In this document: piece by piece, positions 63,800 through 64,000 of the stretch
How the letters are laid out: each line of letters starts with the position of its first letter
Position numbering within the stretch: the stretch's first letter is position 1
Assembly: GCA_039621445.1 (NCBI GenBank)
Contig: CP154954.1
Span: 32,403,455-32,467,454, forward strand
Source: Euglena gracilis
Lineage: Eukaryota; Euglenida; Euglenophyceae; Euglenales
Length of the DNA: 64,000 nucleotides
Direction: 5' to 3'
Made by a program: the position numbers and the translations under genes
The notes under the pieces: model-generated
Databases searched by the model: none
Seen by the model: the letters and a program-made list of their open reading frames with translations, nothing else
Told to the model about the DNA's origin: nothing

Positions 63800-63831
63800 G
63801 GGTGGTCGGCGGACTAGTCGGCCGACCACCC
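63800..63831. repeat. 32-bp palindrome, second copy (one mismatch)
   Basis: GGGTGGTCGGCGGACT/AGTCGGCCGACCACCC, repeating the 63706 palindrome 94 bp away. Confidence 0.85.
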
Positions 63832-64000
63832 ACTCTAATGTAGTTACGGGCCAGTCTCGCCGACTTTTTATGAAGAAAATTGTATGCAAACTAGTCGGTG
63901 GCTAGTCGGTGGGCATAAAAATGGTCTGTGGCGGGTCCAAACCACCCGGAAATGGTCCGGATGGGGCCAAATAAGTGCCTTACACCAACAGGAACACCCT

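Larger units (their letters stand above)
57905..64000 (+). other. Putative first intron or downstream region, G/C-homopolymer-rich
   Basis: Starts with the GTATGC donor. No further prohibitin coding was recognised. The region is filled with G and C runs of 7-17, A/T runs, GGGGGTCACGGGG-type blocks, repeats, hairpins and palindromes listed separately. Open frames here encode only poly-Gly/Pro/Phe/Lys. Whether the whole is intron cannot be decided from sequence. Confidence 0.4.

Overview
This window is non-coding-rich eukaryotic nuclear DNA, dominated by retroelements. The eukaryotic evidence is a prohibitin-type first exon with a clean GT donor, TATA boxes, splice-site-like motifs, degenerate CCCTAA/CCCTAAA telomere-like repeats near the right end, and many reverse-transcriptase reading frames broken by frameshifts. 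Nothing fixes the species. A protist with TTAGGG/TTTAGGG-type telomeres and very long G/C homopolymers (for example an alga or alveolate) would fit, but this is a guess. No operons, rRNA, tRNA or CRISPR arrays were seen.

Layout. Bases 1-13,850 are a graveyard of non-LTR retrotransposons in both orientations: fragment A (1-240, +), element C (821-4,985, -), truncated element H (5,006-6,123, -), element F (about 6,376-10,245, +) and element X1 (10,312-13,845), whose 5' part is inverted. They share one lineage: reverse transcriptase (RT) with a YLDD catalytic motif, then a Cys/His knuckle, then a restriction-like PD-(D/E)XK endonuclease. Most end in the same tail of about 50-90 bp. A 224-bp MITE with a TA duplication sits inside the tail of F.

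Bases 13,915-36,961 are a head-to-tail array of 4.5 units of about 5.1 kb. Each unit carries one plus-strand gene for an unrecognised coiled-coil protein whose last 45 residues are extraordinarily rich in tryptophan. Units 3, 4 and 5 are open; units 1 and 2 are damaged. The array ends inside X2 (36,962-39,600), a second copy of X.

Bases 39,643-55,720 hold two closely similar minus-strand retrotransposons, E1 and E2, in tandem. E2 encodes four successive 2A or 2A-like motifs, implying an ORF co-translationally split into several products. E1 is interrupted by a young 1,345-bp LTR element (241-bp LTRs, AAGG duplication) and has lost one 2A to a fold-back mutation. A further truncated element, G, follows (55,771-57,300).

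Bases 57,300-64,000 contain the only recognisable host gene start: the first exon of a prohibitin-2-like protein (57,710-57,904). No later exon was found in the remaining 6.1 kb. That stretch is filled with poly-G/poly-C runs, perfect hairpins and palindromes, a TA-flanked inverted-repeat element, minisatellites and telomere-like repeats, resembling subtelomeric or MITE-rich DNA.
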